A stretch of DNA of 64,000 nt, taken from assembly GCA_023974075.1 (NCBI GenBank), contig JAMFTG010000273.1:51001-115000 (forward strand), written 5' to 3'. Position numbers and translations under genes: made by a program. Source of the stretch: Chaenocephalus aceratus. Its lineage: Eukaryota > Chordata > Actinopteri > Perciformes > Channichthyidae. Under the pieces are notes generated by a model, which saw only the letters and a list, made by a program, of their open reading frames with translations, ran no database searches and had not been told where the DNA came from. Within the stretch, counting starts at the first letter, position 1. Every line of letters starts with the position of its first letter. Of this stretch, positions 57,407 through 64,000 are shown one piece after another.

Positions 57407-58397
57407 CACACACACACACGCTCCGCCGTATTTCATTATGTGTGCCCAACGCAAATCTACCCAGAAGGTCAAAGCCATTACACAACCGTTCCTGCAGCGG
57501 GGAGGAAGTTAATGCACATTTTATTTCAGCCTATACATGCTCAGAGCAGCGCTTTAATACGCAAATGCATCGTTTAGGTGCATCTACAAACATGCGGTCG
57601 ACTCCTCCATCAGTCACGTACACTTTAGTGTTGGATACGTTTATACCTCAAGGTCACAAACGGCAGAAGTGACGGCGGAAAAGGATGTTTAATCCACTCT
57701 CTTGAATCCAGAGAGCAGTGAGATGCATCGGGAGCTAAATACTGCGAGGAGACGATGATGCAGCGTTTAAAATAAAAACAACCAAATCAAAACACTTTAT
57801 TTACAGTTTTTAGTAAAAGGCTCGTGTTGAATCCTGGTCTTATTGTGAAACCCGATTATCAATAATAATAAAAACATGCTTGTCATAGAGCGCTTTACAG
57901 GCAAATAAAATATATATAAAAAGGTTTTTATTAGATTTCAGTTTTAAATAATAAAACGTTGCATATTTATTTGTCTGAACAGTTTTTAGTAAAGTTCTTA
58001 TATTGGTTTCCATAATCGCTGTGAAACCCCGATACAGAGAATAAAATCAGAATGCTTTACTTTACAAGCAAATAAGAATAACATAAAAATAGGGTGGCAC
58101 TTATAAAACATTTCAATAAAACCAAATCTAAAACTTTATTTCACCTCGCAAGACTTCCCCCCAAGTAATTGGCTTTCATTTGCAGTGTTGTAATGTCACC
58201 AAGAGAAGTACATACTCGCAATCCTAATACACACTATATACATTCCTCTTTAATCCCGCAGGTTGTGGGAGGACGGCTGGAGGCAGAGGTACTACAAGAC
58301 GAAGTTTGACGTGGAGGCGACGGACGACGACTTCAGGCAGAAGGTGGTGCGGTCGTACGTGGAGGGACTCTGCTGGGTGCTGAGATACTACTACCAG
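38247..58397 (+). CDS. xrn2: 5'-3' exoribonuclease 2 (XRN2), 18 exons, 3' end outside window
   Basis: Nuclear 5'-3' exonuclease that degrades the downstream RNA after poly(A) cleavage (torpedo termination) and processes rRNA. Exons: 38247-38321, 39391-39517, 40738-40849, 41676-41786, 43263-43319, 43452-43540, 44808-44880, 45832-45882, 46006-46163, 47162-47235, 47320-47452, 48917-48974, 50604-50711, 51118-51162, 53125-53254, 53954-53998, 56627-56718, 58262-58397, all with AG/GT borders. Key residues: [14 protein letters not shown] start; [12 protein letters not shown] and MAIDGV acidic-site segments; [30 protein letters not shown] knuckle [31 protein letters not shown]; linker [10 protein letters not shown]; then [14 protein letters not shown], where the view ends. 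Exons 3, 5, 6, 10 and 11 are short by 1-2 bases, the exon 4/5 junction by one, and exon 15 has one extra, each breaking the frame as written. Intact splice sites argue for sequencing error rather than a pseudogene. Confidence 0.95.
38929..38962 (+). mobile_element. LINE 3' tail in XRN2 intron 1
   Basis: TTTGGGATCAATACAGTGTC followed by TGTCTGTCTAA, a decayed 'gggatcaataaagt' LINE end. Confidence 0.4.
39729..40372. mobile_element. hAT-type DNA transposon in XRN2 intron 2
   Basis: Ends TAGGGCTGCACGATATTGG and, complemented, TAGGGCGGAACGATATATCG are terminal inverted repeats. Flanks ATGCAAAC (39721-39728) and ATGCCAAC (40373-40380) agree at 7 of 8 positions, the 8-bp target duplication expected for hAT. 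No transposase frame; a SINE sits inside. Confidence 0.8.
39915..40088 (+). mobile_element. tRNA-derived SINE nested in the hAT element
   Basis: A-box-like TGGATCAGTGG (39927-39937) and B-box GTTCGAGTCCC (39972-39982), then a tRNA-unrelated body and an AAGCGTCTAACAAGTGAAATG tail with ATGTA repeats. The tail form is common among fish SINEs. Confidence 0.75.
41034..41585 (-). mobile_element. hAT-type transposon (ZBED-like) in XRN2 intron 3
   Basis: 552 bp with ends CAGTGTTG and, complemented, CAGTGTTGGGACTAACGCG. The flanks are a perfect 8-bp duplication CAAGCAGG (41026-41033 and 41586-41593). On the minus strand, frames show a BED-finger-like tail ([10 protein letters not shown]) and hAT transposase-like [13 protein letters not shown], interrupted. 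It is an internally deleted copy of an autonomous ZBED-class element. Confidence 0.88.
41905..42225. mobile_element. MITE with TTTTCGGACTATAA inverted ends, XRN2 intron 4
   Basis: The left end TTTTCGGACTATAAGCCGC (from 41911) and the complement of the right end TTTTCGGACTATAAAGCGC (to 42217) form inverted repeats of about 15 bases with near-identical extension. No transposase. The target duplication and outer limits are unclear. It carries a CTCF-like CCACTAGGGGACC at about 41966. Confidence 0.65.
42316..43117. mobile_element. DNA transposon with CAGGG ends and 5-bp target duplication, XRN2 intron 4
   Basis: Starts CAGGGCGTCCGCGGGGTC and ends (complemented) CAGGGTATATGCAGGAATCC. It is flanked by ATCAA at 42311-42315 and 43118-43122. 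Sub-terminal GGTCTTAAAA motifs occur in inverted orientation near both ends. Five-base duplications fit the hAT5-like group. No transposase. Confidence 0.6.
43790..44627. repeat. ~47-bp minisatellite in XRN2 intron 6
   Basis: About 17-18 units of GCCACAGTGTCTCCGCTGTG plus AGGCTCCACTAGCACCCCCC. Length differences come mostly from the C run at the unit end. Confidence 0.95.
45027..45724 (-). mobile_element. hAT-type transposon with BED zinc finger, XRN2 intron 7
   Basis: 698 bp. Ends TAGGGTTGCCAG and, complemented, TAGGGATGCCAG. Flanks CTTGAAAG (45019-45026) and CTTGAAAT (45725-45732) match at 7 of 8 positions. A minus-strand frame (45109-45417) encodes a BED finger: [19 protein letters not shown] (C-x2-C) with MRWHLSAKH supplying the histidines. 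The catalytic region is missing. Confidence 0.88.
46164..47085. repeat. 36-bp minisatellite in XRN2 intron 9
   Basis: About 25 units of GAAGAGGGGACACATGTTGA plus TGTAGAAGAGACATGA. The array starts within about ten bases of the exon 9 donor and fills most of the intron. 36 bases is a multiple of three, so the minus strand shows three overlapping frames of 334-381 codons; these are artefacts. Confidence 0.96.
47637..48417 (-). mobile_element. hAT-type transposon with BED zinc finger, XRN2 intron 11
   Basis: 781 bp. Ends AAGGGATGTCCGATC and, complemented, TAGAGATGTCCCGATC. Perfect 8-bp duplication AAAAGGAG at 47629-47636 and 48418-48425. A minus-strand frame (47787-48056) has a BED finger ([12 protein letters not shown] and [10 protein letters not shown]) and the following [12 protein letters not shown] linker typical of ZBED-class hAT transposases. 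The rest of the transposase is lost. Confidence 0.9.
48569..48900 (+). repeat. Duplicate of the exon 11 end and intron 11
   Basis: CCGCCGTCCTTAGAGGTCAG then GTGAGCTCCAGGGC (48569-48602) repeats the last ~20 bases of exon 11 plus its donor (47433-47466). Similarity continues through CCCACCATRATCA and ATATCACTCAAAATGATG. The hAT at 47637 is present in the first copy only. The decoy exon end keeps a good GT donor. Confidence 0.75.
49020..50480. repeat. 37-bp minisatellite in XRN2 intron 12
   Basis: About 39 units of CATGTTGAACTCAAATACCT plus GTACTTTCTACTTCTCA. It begins some 45 bases after the exon 12 donor and ends about 120 bases before exon 13. Confidence 0.96.
51170..51847. other. XRN2 intron 14, left part: single-copy or unidentified repeat
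   Basis: Contains overlapping frames of up to 149 codons without recognisable domains. The CpG-containing, transposon-like texture suggests an unidentified element, but I see no terminal repeats. Confidence 0.3.
51848..52839 (+). mobile_element. Probable hAT-type transposon, XRN2 intron 14
   Basis: The left end GGGTTGGGTACCG and the complement of the right end AGGATGGGTATCG form imperfect inverted repeats. Sub-terminal ACCGTTAA/TTATCGGT motifs are shared between the ends. Flanks TGTAGCTG (51840-51847) and TGGAGCGG (52840-52847) match at 6 of 8. A plus-strand start [15 protein letters not shown] (52165-52209) precedes degenerate Cys-x2-Cys sequence resembling a BED finger. Confidence 0.55.
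52981..53057 (+). mobile_element. LINE 3' tail, XRN2 intron 14
   Basis: CGCTTCGAGATTTGTCTTGG then GATGAGAAGCGCTATATAAA and (TTA)n. It is the plus-strand counterpart of the 3' end at 7008-7075 (minus strand). Confidence 0.65.
53590..53835. repeat. ~72-bp tandem repeat in XRN2 intron 15
   Basis: Just over three units beginning AACTACAGCACGGTCACATG and including CGCTAAGCTAAAGGTGGCTA. The last unit is truncated. Confidence 0.92.
53999..54910. other. XRN2 intron 16, left part, nothing recognised
   Basis: AT-rich intronic sequence with no repeat or element I can name. Confidence 0.4.
54911..55140. mobile_element. Non-autonomous hAT (230 bp), XRN2 intron 16
   Basis: Ends TAGGGCTGCTCAATTCATCG and, complemented, TAGGGCTGCTCAAATATGGC. 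Perfect 8-bp duplication TTTAAGAG at 54903-54910 and 55141-55148. It is the intact relative of the degenerate copy at 26743-27051. Confidence 0.92.
55225..56620. repeat. Degenerate ~205-260 bp tandem array upstream of exon 17
   Basis: Five to six diverged units, recognised by GACTCTCAAACAACGCATTT-type anchors near 55237, 55490, 55747, 56013, 56221 and 56450. Each is followed by AAATATAAAAATACTCAC, a CAAAATGCAAA block, AAAGTTAATAA, a TTCTGTT block and a TTTTTTATAGGAA end. The last partial unit reaches the exon 17 acceptor region. Confidence 0.75.
57020..57360. promoter_or_regulatory. Candidate intronic regulatory element (XRN2 intron 17)
   Basis: Unique block with an NKX2-like CGCACTTAAGAA (57120-57131), CACTCATTAATTCC, CACGTGATTAATC and GGTATTCATGG, followed by a CA run at 57371-57420. 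XRN2 introns in other vertebrates lie within the regulatory domain of NKX2/PAX1 genes; the function here is inference. Confidence 0.25.
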
Positions 58398-59333
58398 GTA
58401 ACACTCAAAGCATTGGTCAACGCGTCTTGGTCAGTTTACTTTGACGCGGGGGGTGAGCAGCAGAGGTGGGGAGAGGCGGGGCTATTGCGCAATCACTATC
58501 AGTGATCTGAAAATGTTCGGATAGGGCGCACACACGGAGCCGTTTGACCCCCCAGAGAGTGGCGTATGCCTTTCTATCCACCTTGGGACCCGTTATCGTT
58601 TCCTCAGTCGTTTAGAGCCGTATTCGTCGTCCTCGTGTGGCCGAACGGTCTATATGAACAGTAACGCAAACGACCGAATTCGTCCTCGTGTGGCCGCAGC
58701 CTAAGTTCCCTGAGGAAGGATTAGGCAAATGAAGCCGCTCTTCTTTTGCTTTGGGTTTACTGGCAGGCCGCAAACCACGTCACGGCGTATACTGCCACCC
58801 GGAGTCCCCGGCCGGAAGTCCCCGGAGTTGGGGAAGGCTGGGAGTCCCAGCAGCTTCTACTGAAGCCTTCCGAGTAAATCGCCAGAACGCCGACACCCTC
58901 CTCATCTCCACCGCTCCCAGGTTTACTTTTGGGTTGCCATAAGTTAGTCTCTCTCTTGCGTTTCTGCGCGGGGCTAATGCTAATGCTAATAATGCTAATG
59001 CCACAAATAAAATGGCGGCTTCACAAAACTTCTCAGAGTCTTACGGGGCGTGGTTTCAATTCGTCCAGCCAATAGAAATTGGTACTTTTTTCTCCCCAGG
59101 TAAGTCAGGGGTCGAGGTGACGTGCAACAACATTAACCTTTTTAAATGTTGCAGTTAAATGCATCAGTCTGGTGCACTTTGAGGGGGAAATAAAGACAGA
59201 TCTATGGAAACACCCGGAGGAAACAGAACTGTATACATCTCAATAATCATGAAATCATCCCATTTCCAATATGAAAACACACTGAAACTTGTTTATTTAT
59301 TTTTGGTTCATTTATAGTTTGTGAGTGTGTCCT
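58398..59333. other. XRN2 intron 18, left part, unidentified
   Basis: Contains TCCTCGTGTGGCCG twice (58631-58644 and 58682-58695) and GCTAATGCTAATGCTAATAA. This CpG-rich texture resembles old DNA transposons, but I cannot define ends. No exon resembling the next XRN2 segment is found here. Confidence 0.3.
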
Positions 59334-60755
59334 GTGCTCCTGAATCAGCCTCTCCTGTCTCCCTCCTCTCCCCCCTCTCTCCTGTCTCCCCCCTCTCCCT
59401 TCTCCCCCCCTCTCCTCCTCTCCCCCTCTCTCTCCTGTCTCCCGCCTCTCCCCCCCCTCTCTCTCCTGCTCCCCCTCCCTCCCCCCCCTCTCTCCTCCTG
59501 TCTCCCTCCGCTCCCCCTCTCCCCTCTCCCTCTCCCCCCTCTCTCTCTGTCTCCCCCTCTCCCTTCTCCCCCCCTCTCCTCCTCTCCCCCTCTCCCCTCT
59601 CCTGTCTCCCTCCTCTCCCCCCCCCTCTCTCTCCTGTCTCCCTCCTCTCCCCCTCCTCTCCTGTCTCCCTCCTCTCCCCCCTCTCCCCCTCTCTCTCCTG
59701 TCTCCCCCCTCCTTCTCCCCCCCCTCCCTTCTCCCCCCTCTCTCCTTCTCCCCCCCCTCTCTCCCCTCTCCCCTCTCTCTCCTTCTCCCCCTCCTCTCCC
59801 CCCTCCCCTCTCTCCCCCCCCTCCCTCTCTCTCCTGTCTTCTCTCCCCCCCTCTCTCTCCTGTCTCCCTCTCTCCCCCCCCTCCCCCTCTCTCCCTGTCT
59901 CCCCCCCCCTCCCTTCTCCCCCCCTCTCTCCTGTTCCCTCCTCTCCCCTCTCTCTCCTGTCCCTCCCCCCTCTCCCCCTCCTCTCCTGTCTCCCCCCTCT
60001 CTCCCCCTCTCTCCCCCTCCCCTCTCTCCTCCTGTCTCCCTCCTCTCCCCCTCTCTCTCCTGTCTCCCCCCTCCCCCTCTCTCTCCTGTCTCCCCCCTCT
60101 CTCTCCTGTCTCCCCCTCTCCTCCCCCCCTCTCTCTCCTGTCTCCCTCCTCTCCCCCTCTCTCTCCTGTCTCCCTCCTCTCCCCCCTCTCCCCCCTCTCT
60201 CCCCCCTGTCCCCCCTCCTCTCCTGTCTCCCTCCTCTCCCCCTCCCTCCCTCCCCCTCCCTCTCCCTCTCCCTCCCTCCCCCTCCCCTCCCCCTCCCTCT
60301 CTCCTGTATTCTTATCCCCCCTCTTCTCAGTCTCCGCATCTCCCCCCCCTCCCCCTTCCCCCTCCCCTCTCTTCCTGTCTCCCCCCTTCTCCTCCCCTTC
60401 TCCCCCCCCCTCTCTCCGTTCTCCCTCCTCTCCCCCCTTCTCTTCTCCTGTCTCCCCCCTCTCCCCTCTCTCTCTCCTGTCTCCCCGCTCTCCCTCCTCT
60501 CTCCCCCTTCCCCCTCTCCTCCTGTCTCCCTCCTCTCCCCCTCTCTCTCCTGTCTCCCCCCTTCTTGCACACTCATTCATCTTCCTGTCTACCCCTCTCC
60601 CTTCTCACCCCCCTCTTCCTACTCTCCCCCCTCTCTCTCTTGTCTCCCTCCTCTCTCCCCTTCTCCCTCCTCTCCCTCCTCTCCCCTCTCTCTCTTGTCT
60701 CCCTCCTCTCTCCCCCTCTCCCTCCTCCCCCTCTCCCTCCTCTCCCCCCTGCTCC
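59334..60755. repeat. 1.4-kb polypyrimidine tract (CTCTCCTGTCTCCCTCC units)
   Basis: Almost purely C/T on the plus strand, built from CTCTCTCCTGTCTCCC and CTCCTCTCCCCC words in irregular order. It lies in XRN2 intron 18, so the purine strand is the template strand. The plus-strand Ser/Pro/Leu frames (484-534 codons) and minus-strand Arg/Gly/Glu frames (411-422 codons) are artefacts. Confidence 0.97.
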
Positions 60756-61070
60756 TCTTTGAGGCAGCAGCGAAGATAGTTTTTAGCTCTCGACAAGTTT
60801 TAAAAGTGTATCTTGCCTTTTTTCACCTACTTAACTTTTTTATTTTTTATTCATGCATATTTTACTACTCACTACCCTCTCAAATGGAAATGTCAGTTTA
60901 CATAAATGGTGACCAAACCGTTTGAGACCCACTGAGAACTTAGACTAGGTTAACTATCTAAACACTCAGAGTCCTTCACCTTACCTGAGCTGAGGTTATC
61001 CCGAGCTTCAATGACACACAGAGACCAATCGAGGGCTTTGATTTATGATCTGTATGACAGTGGCCATGTC
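60756..61070. other. Intronic single-copy stretch, nothing recognised
   Basis: Ordinary sequence between two tandem arrays. Confidence 0.4.
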
Positions 61071-61074
61071 GGCA

Positions 61075-61990
61075 GGCCACATCATAGACAGCCAGTCCCC
61101 CTGTGTGAGGCAGACCACATCACGTGGACAGCCAGTCCCCCTGTGTGAGGCAGACCACATCATGTAGACAGCCAGTCCCCCTGTGTGAGGCAGACCACAT
61201 CACGTGGACAGCCAGTCCCCCTGTGTGAGGCAGACCACATCATGGACAGCCAGTCCCCCTGTGAGGCAGACCACATCATGGACAGCCAGTCCCCCTGTGA
61301 GAGGCAGGCCACATCATGTAGACAGCCAGTCCCCCTGTGTGAGGCAGACCACATCATGGACAGCCAGTCCCCCTGTGAGGCAGACCACATCATGGACAGC
61401 CAGTCCCCCTGTGAGGCAGGCCACATCATGGACAGCCAGTCCCCCTGTGAGGCAGACCACATCATGGACAGCCAGTCCCCCTGTGAGGCAGGCCACATCA
61501 TGTAGACAGCCAGTCCCCCTGTGAGGCAGGCCACATCATGTAGACAGCCAGTCCCCCTGTGAGAGGCAGGCCACATCATGTAGACAGCCAGTCCCCTGTG
61601 AGGCAGGCCACATCATGAAGACAGCCAGTCCCCCTGTGAGGCAGGCCACATCATGTAGACAGCCAGTCCCCCTGTGAGGCAGGCCACATCATGTAGACAG
61701 CCAGTCCCCCTGTGAGGCAGGCCACATCATGAAGACAGCCAGTCCCCCTGTGTGAGGCAGGCCACATCATGTAGACAGCCAGTCCCCCTGTGAGGCAGGC
61801 CACATCATGTAGACAGCCAGTCCCCCTGTGAGGCAGGCCACATCATGTAGACAGCCAGTCCCCCTGTGAGGCAGGCCACATCATGAAGACAGCCAGTCCC
61901 CCTGTGTGAGGCAGGCCACATCATGTAGACAGCCAGTCCCCCTGTGAGGCAGGCCACATCATGTAGACAGCCAGTCCCCCTGTGTGAGGC
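61075..61990. repeat. 38-bp minisatellite in XRN2 intron 18
   Basis: About 24 units of GCCAGTCCCCCTGTGAGGCA plus GGCCACATCATGTAGACA, with TGTGTGAGG and ATCATGGACA variants grouped in blocks. Confidence 0.96.
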
Positions 61991-62128
61991 AGACCACTTA
62001 ACAGGCCAGGCCATCGGGAAACCCCCCGGTCCTCCCGATGACTGGGTACTGGAGGCGTAGAGCGAGGGATCATTGTCCACAAGTTGATCGATCGCAGATG
62101 GCGTCATGATCGCGGACGAATAAAAAAA

Positions 62129-62330
62129 TTATAGATGGGGGGTGGGGCTTATAGATGGGTGGGGCTTATAGATGGGGGGTGTGGCTTATAGTCGGGGGGT
62201 GGAGCTTATAGATGGGGGGTGGGGCTTATAGGTGGGGGTGGAGCTTATATATGGGGGGTGGGGCTTATTTATGGGGTGGGTGGGGCTTATAGGGGGGTGT
62301 GGCTTATAGGTGGGGGTGTGGGGCTTAATC
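62129..62330. repeat. G-rich ~18-20 bp minisatellite (GGGGTGGGGCTTATAGAT)
   Basis: About ten units of GGGGGGTGGGGCTTATAGAT with length changes in the G runs. A second block of the same unit occupies 63888-64000. Confidence 0.93.
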
Positions 62331-62339
62331 GATCGCAGA

Positions 62340-63887
62340 AAATTATTTAAATAAATAAACGGGTCGAGAATATATACTTGGGCGGCCGTTAATATACCTG
62401 GGCGGCCCACCCAGGTATAGTCTGTGTGGGAAACCCTGAGGTAACACTGTGCATATTATATATACACACTGGCAATGAGCTGGTCAAAAAGACTTTAATG
62501 ATCAAGAGAAGCAAATGTCTCTACAGCAACTACTCGCACTAAAGCATATATGTCAAACTCGAGGCCCGCGGTAGATTTAATTTCGGTATTTATTCAAATA
62601 TTTTAAGCATTTTATTGATTAAATCTGTTATTAAGCTATTTTTTTTAATGCAGCTGTCGCAAAACCATGATTTAGTCATGTTAGTTAAAAAATATTTTCC
62701 AAAGTCTCACGGATGAGTGATTAAAAGCCAATATATTACTTATTTATTCCCAGTTAGTGTTCAATTGAAGCTTCTCATCTCACTACTCACTCGTTCTGTC
62801 CCACGATGCCAACGGGGGGGTCAGGGCTGTTTTCTAACACAGCGACCGTTTTTTTTTTTATCACCCTGTTTTAAAGTCAAGAAACTGCTTACCGTGGAGT
62901 GTCGGCACAAACAGCCTCGCCGTCTGATCTCCATTGTTTGCAATGTGATTAAACCCTAAATCATTTCTATTGTTGTACAATATTGATCTTTATCTTGAAA
63001 TGAAGTCATCAGCGTCGGGTAATAAGAGGGTCCGTGGGGGGGGGAGGGGATTGGTGCTGATTGTGAGTTGTCTATATGCGACTCTCAGGGGGCCGCTCTG
63101 CAGGAATCCATTAATTCAGAGAGAGGGATGGTGGTCACGCACACATCGCTAAATCACCAGAGACGGGTTTATCCCAAAGACTGGAAGAGACAGAATGTCG
63201 GGGTTTAGGTGTGAAACCCCCCGAGGGAGGAGGTGGGTTTCATTTGGGACGTTTCACACGTTCATTGTAGTTTATTTTTAAAATGTAAAAGTAGACGGCT
63301 GGATGTATTTATTTATAGAAAAGCTTTTAAAGTGACAGGATTGAAAACACTATTGGATTTTCTTTTAGGTTTAATCAAAATATCCTTTAATACAGATCTC
63401 AAAAGTAAACCACGTATAGCAGCAAAACTACTGTTTTAAAATAATATATATGTTTTCTAATTAATAAGAATGGGTGAATAACAGCCGTTAAGTTGGCTTT
63501 ATTCCTTTTTTAAAAGTTATATTTTAACATATTTGATATAACACGGTTAGCTTCTATCAGCTGCTATAAAACAGGACAGTATAGATGCCGTTTATATTTT
63601 AAATAATTGAACCATTTAGATAATTAATTCTCCCGATTTTATCATTTGTAGTTCATTTACTTGAGCTCAGATCTGTGAAATGATGAAGCTGTTTATCCAT
63701 TCGCTGAGTGGCCATCTTGTCGCAGTCACTCCCCCCGCTCTCGTTCTGGGGGCGGGGCCTCTCCTCGTGGCGATGTCGTCGACTCGGCGTTCTGCCGGGG
63801 TCGACCCGGATCCACGAGGAGAGACGACTCGACCCGAGCGGCCGCGAAGACGAGGTGACTGCGCTGATCACAGCTGAGACGCGTCAA
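62340..63887. other. Intronic single-copy stretch between twin G-rich arrays
   Basis: No XRN2 exon recognised. The block at about 63040-63250 is non-repetitive and more GC-rich (CCATTAATTCAGAG, CACATCGCTAAATCACC). The block at 63720-63885 is CpG-rich with TCGTCGACTCGGCG and GAGCGGCCGCG. Short frames of 60-72 codons lack features. Confidence 0.35.
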
Positions 63888-64000
63888 TGACACCAGGGGG
63901 TGGGTGGGGCTTATAGAGGAGGGTGGGGCTTATAGAGGAGGGTGGGGCTTATAGATGGGGGTGGGGCTTATAGATGGGGGTGTGGGGCTTATAGATGGGG
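63888..64000. repeat. G-rich minisatellite, second block (runs off window)
   Basis: Units of GGGTGGGGCTTATAGAGGAG and GGGGTGGGGCTTATAGATG, the same family as 62129-62330. Confidence 0.93.

Noticed and set aside
38247..58397. XRN2 as a processed pseudogene
   Set aside because: Introns and all AG/GT borders are present, which excludes retroposition. The small indels look like sequencing error, although a decayed duplicated copy is not fully excluded.
59308..60925. Ser/Pro-rich plus-strand and Arg/Gly/Glu-rich minus-strand frames of 411-534 codons
   Set aside because: Low-complexity translations of the polypyrimidine tract. No real domain.

Overview
This is nuclear DNA from a ray-finned (teleost) fish. 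The evidence is an intron-rich XRN2 gene, teleost-type LINE and SINE tails, several hAT DNA transposons, and a Gmr1-type Ty3/gypsy retrotransposon. There are no prokaryotic operons, CRISPR arrays or rRNA genes. The density of micro- and minisatellites is extreme; gadiform genomes are known for this, but I cannot assign a species.

Layout. 1-5.2 kb: a tandem duplication. Its first copy carries two exons of a PPC/DUF296-domain protein gene; its second copy has lost them. 5.2-8.3 kb: dispersed repeats, a truncated LINE and a CTCF-like site. 8.4-10.15 kb: a 57-bp minisatellite. 10.15-12.6 kb: GC-rich single-copy DNA and two copies of a TG-flanked GGGGACC repeat. 12.6-20.7 kb: a CA/TGTTAACA array split by a complete 6.1-kb LTR retrotransposon (LTRs, tRNA-Leu-like primer site, gag, protease, integrase, then RT and RNase H). 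20.7-29.6 kb: LINE fragments, CA arrays (one split by a LINE) and candidate regulatory DNA. 29.6-35.4 kb: a 5.8-kb satellite of a 17-bp unit. 35.5-37.1 kb: CA-rich satellite.

38.2 kb to the right edge: XRN2, the nuclear 5'-3' exoribonuclease of transcription termination. Eighteen exons are visible and the gene runs off the window. Its introns hold six hAT-type elements, most with recognisable 8-bp target duplications, one further TIR element with a 5-bp duplication, a MITE, a tRNA-derived SINE, several intron-confined minisatellites, a 1.4-kb polypyrimidine tract, a degenerate ~250-bp array next to exon 17, and a tandem duplication of the exon 11 end plus its intron.

Almost every long open reading frame outside XRN2, the PPC exons and the transposon is a by-product of tandem repeats. 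XRN2 splice sites look intact, but several exons carry 1-2 base indels, mostly in short homopolymers. This suggests residual sequencing error more than a dead gene. In other vertebrates XRN2 lies beside NKX2-4, NKX2-2, PAX1 and FOXA2, so the unique blocks left of it could be regulatory DNA of those developmental genes; this is inference.
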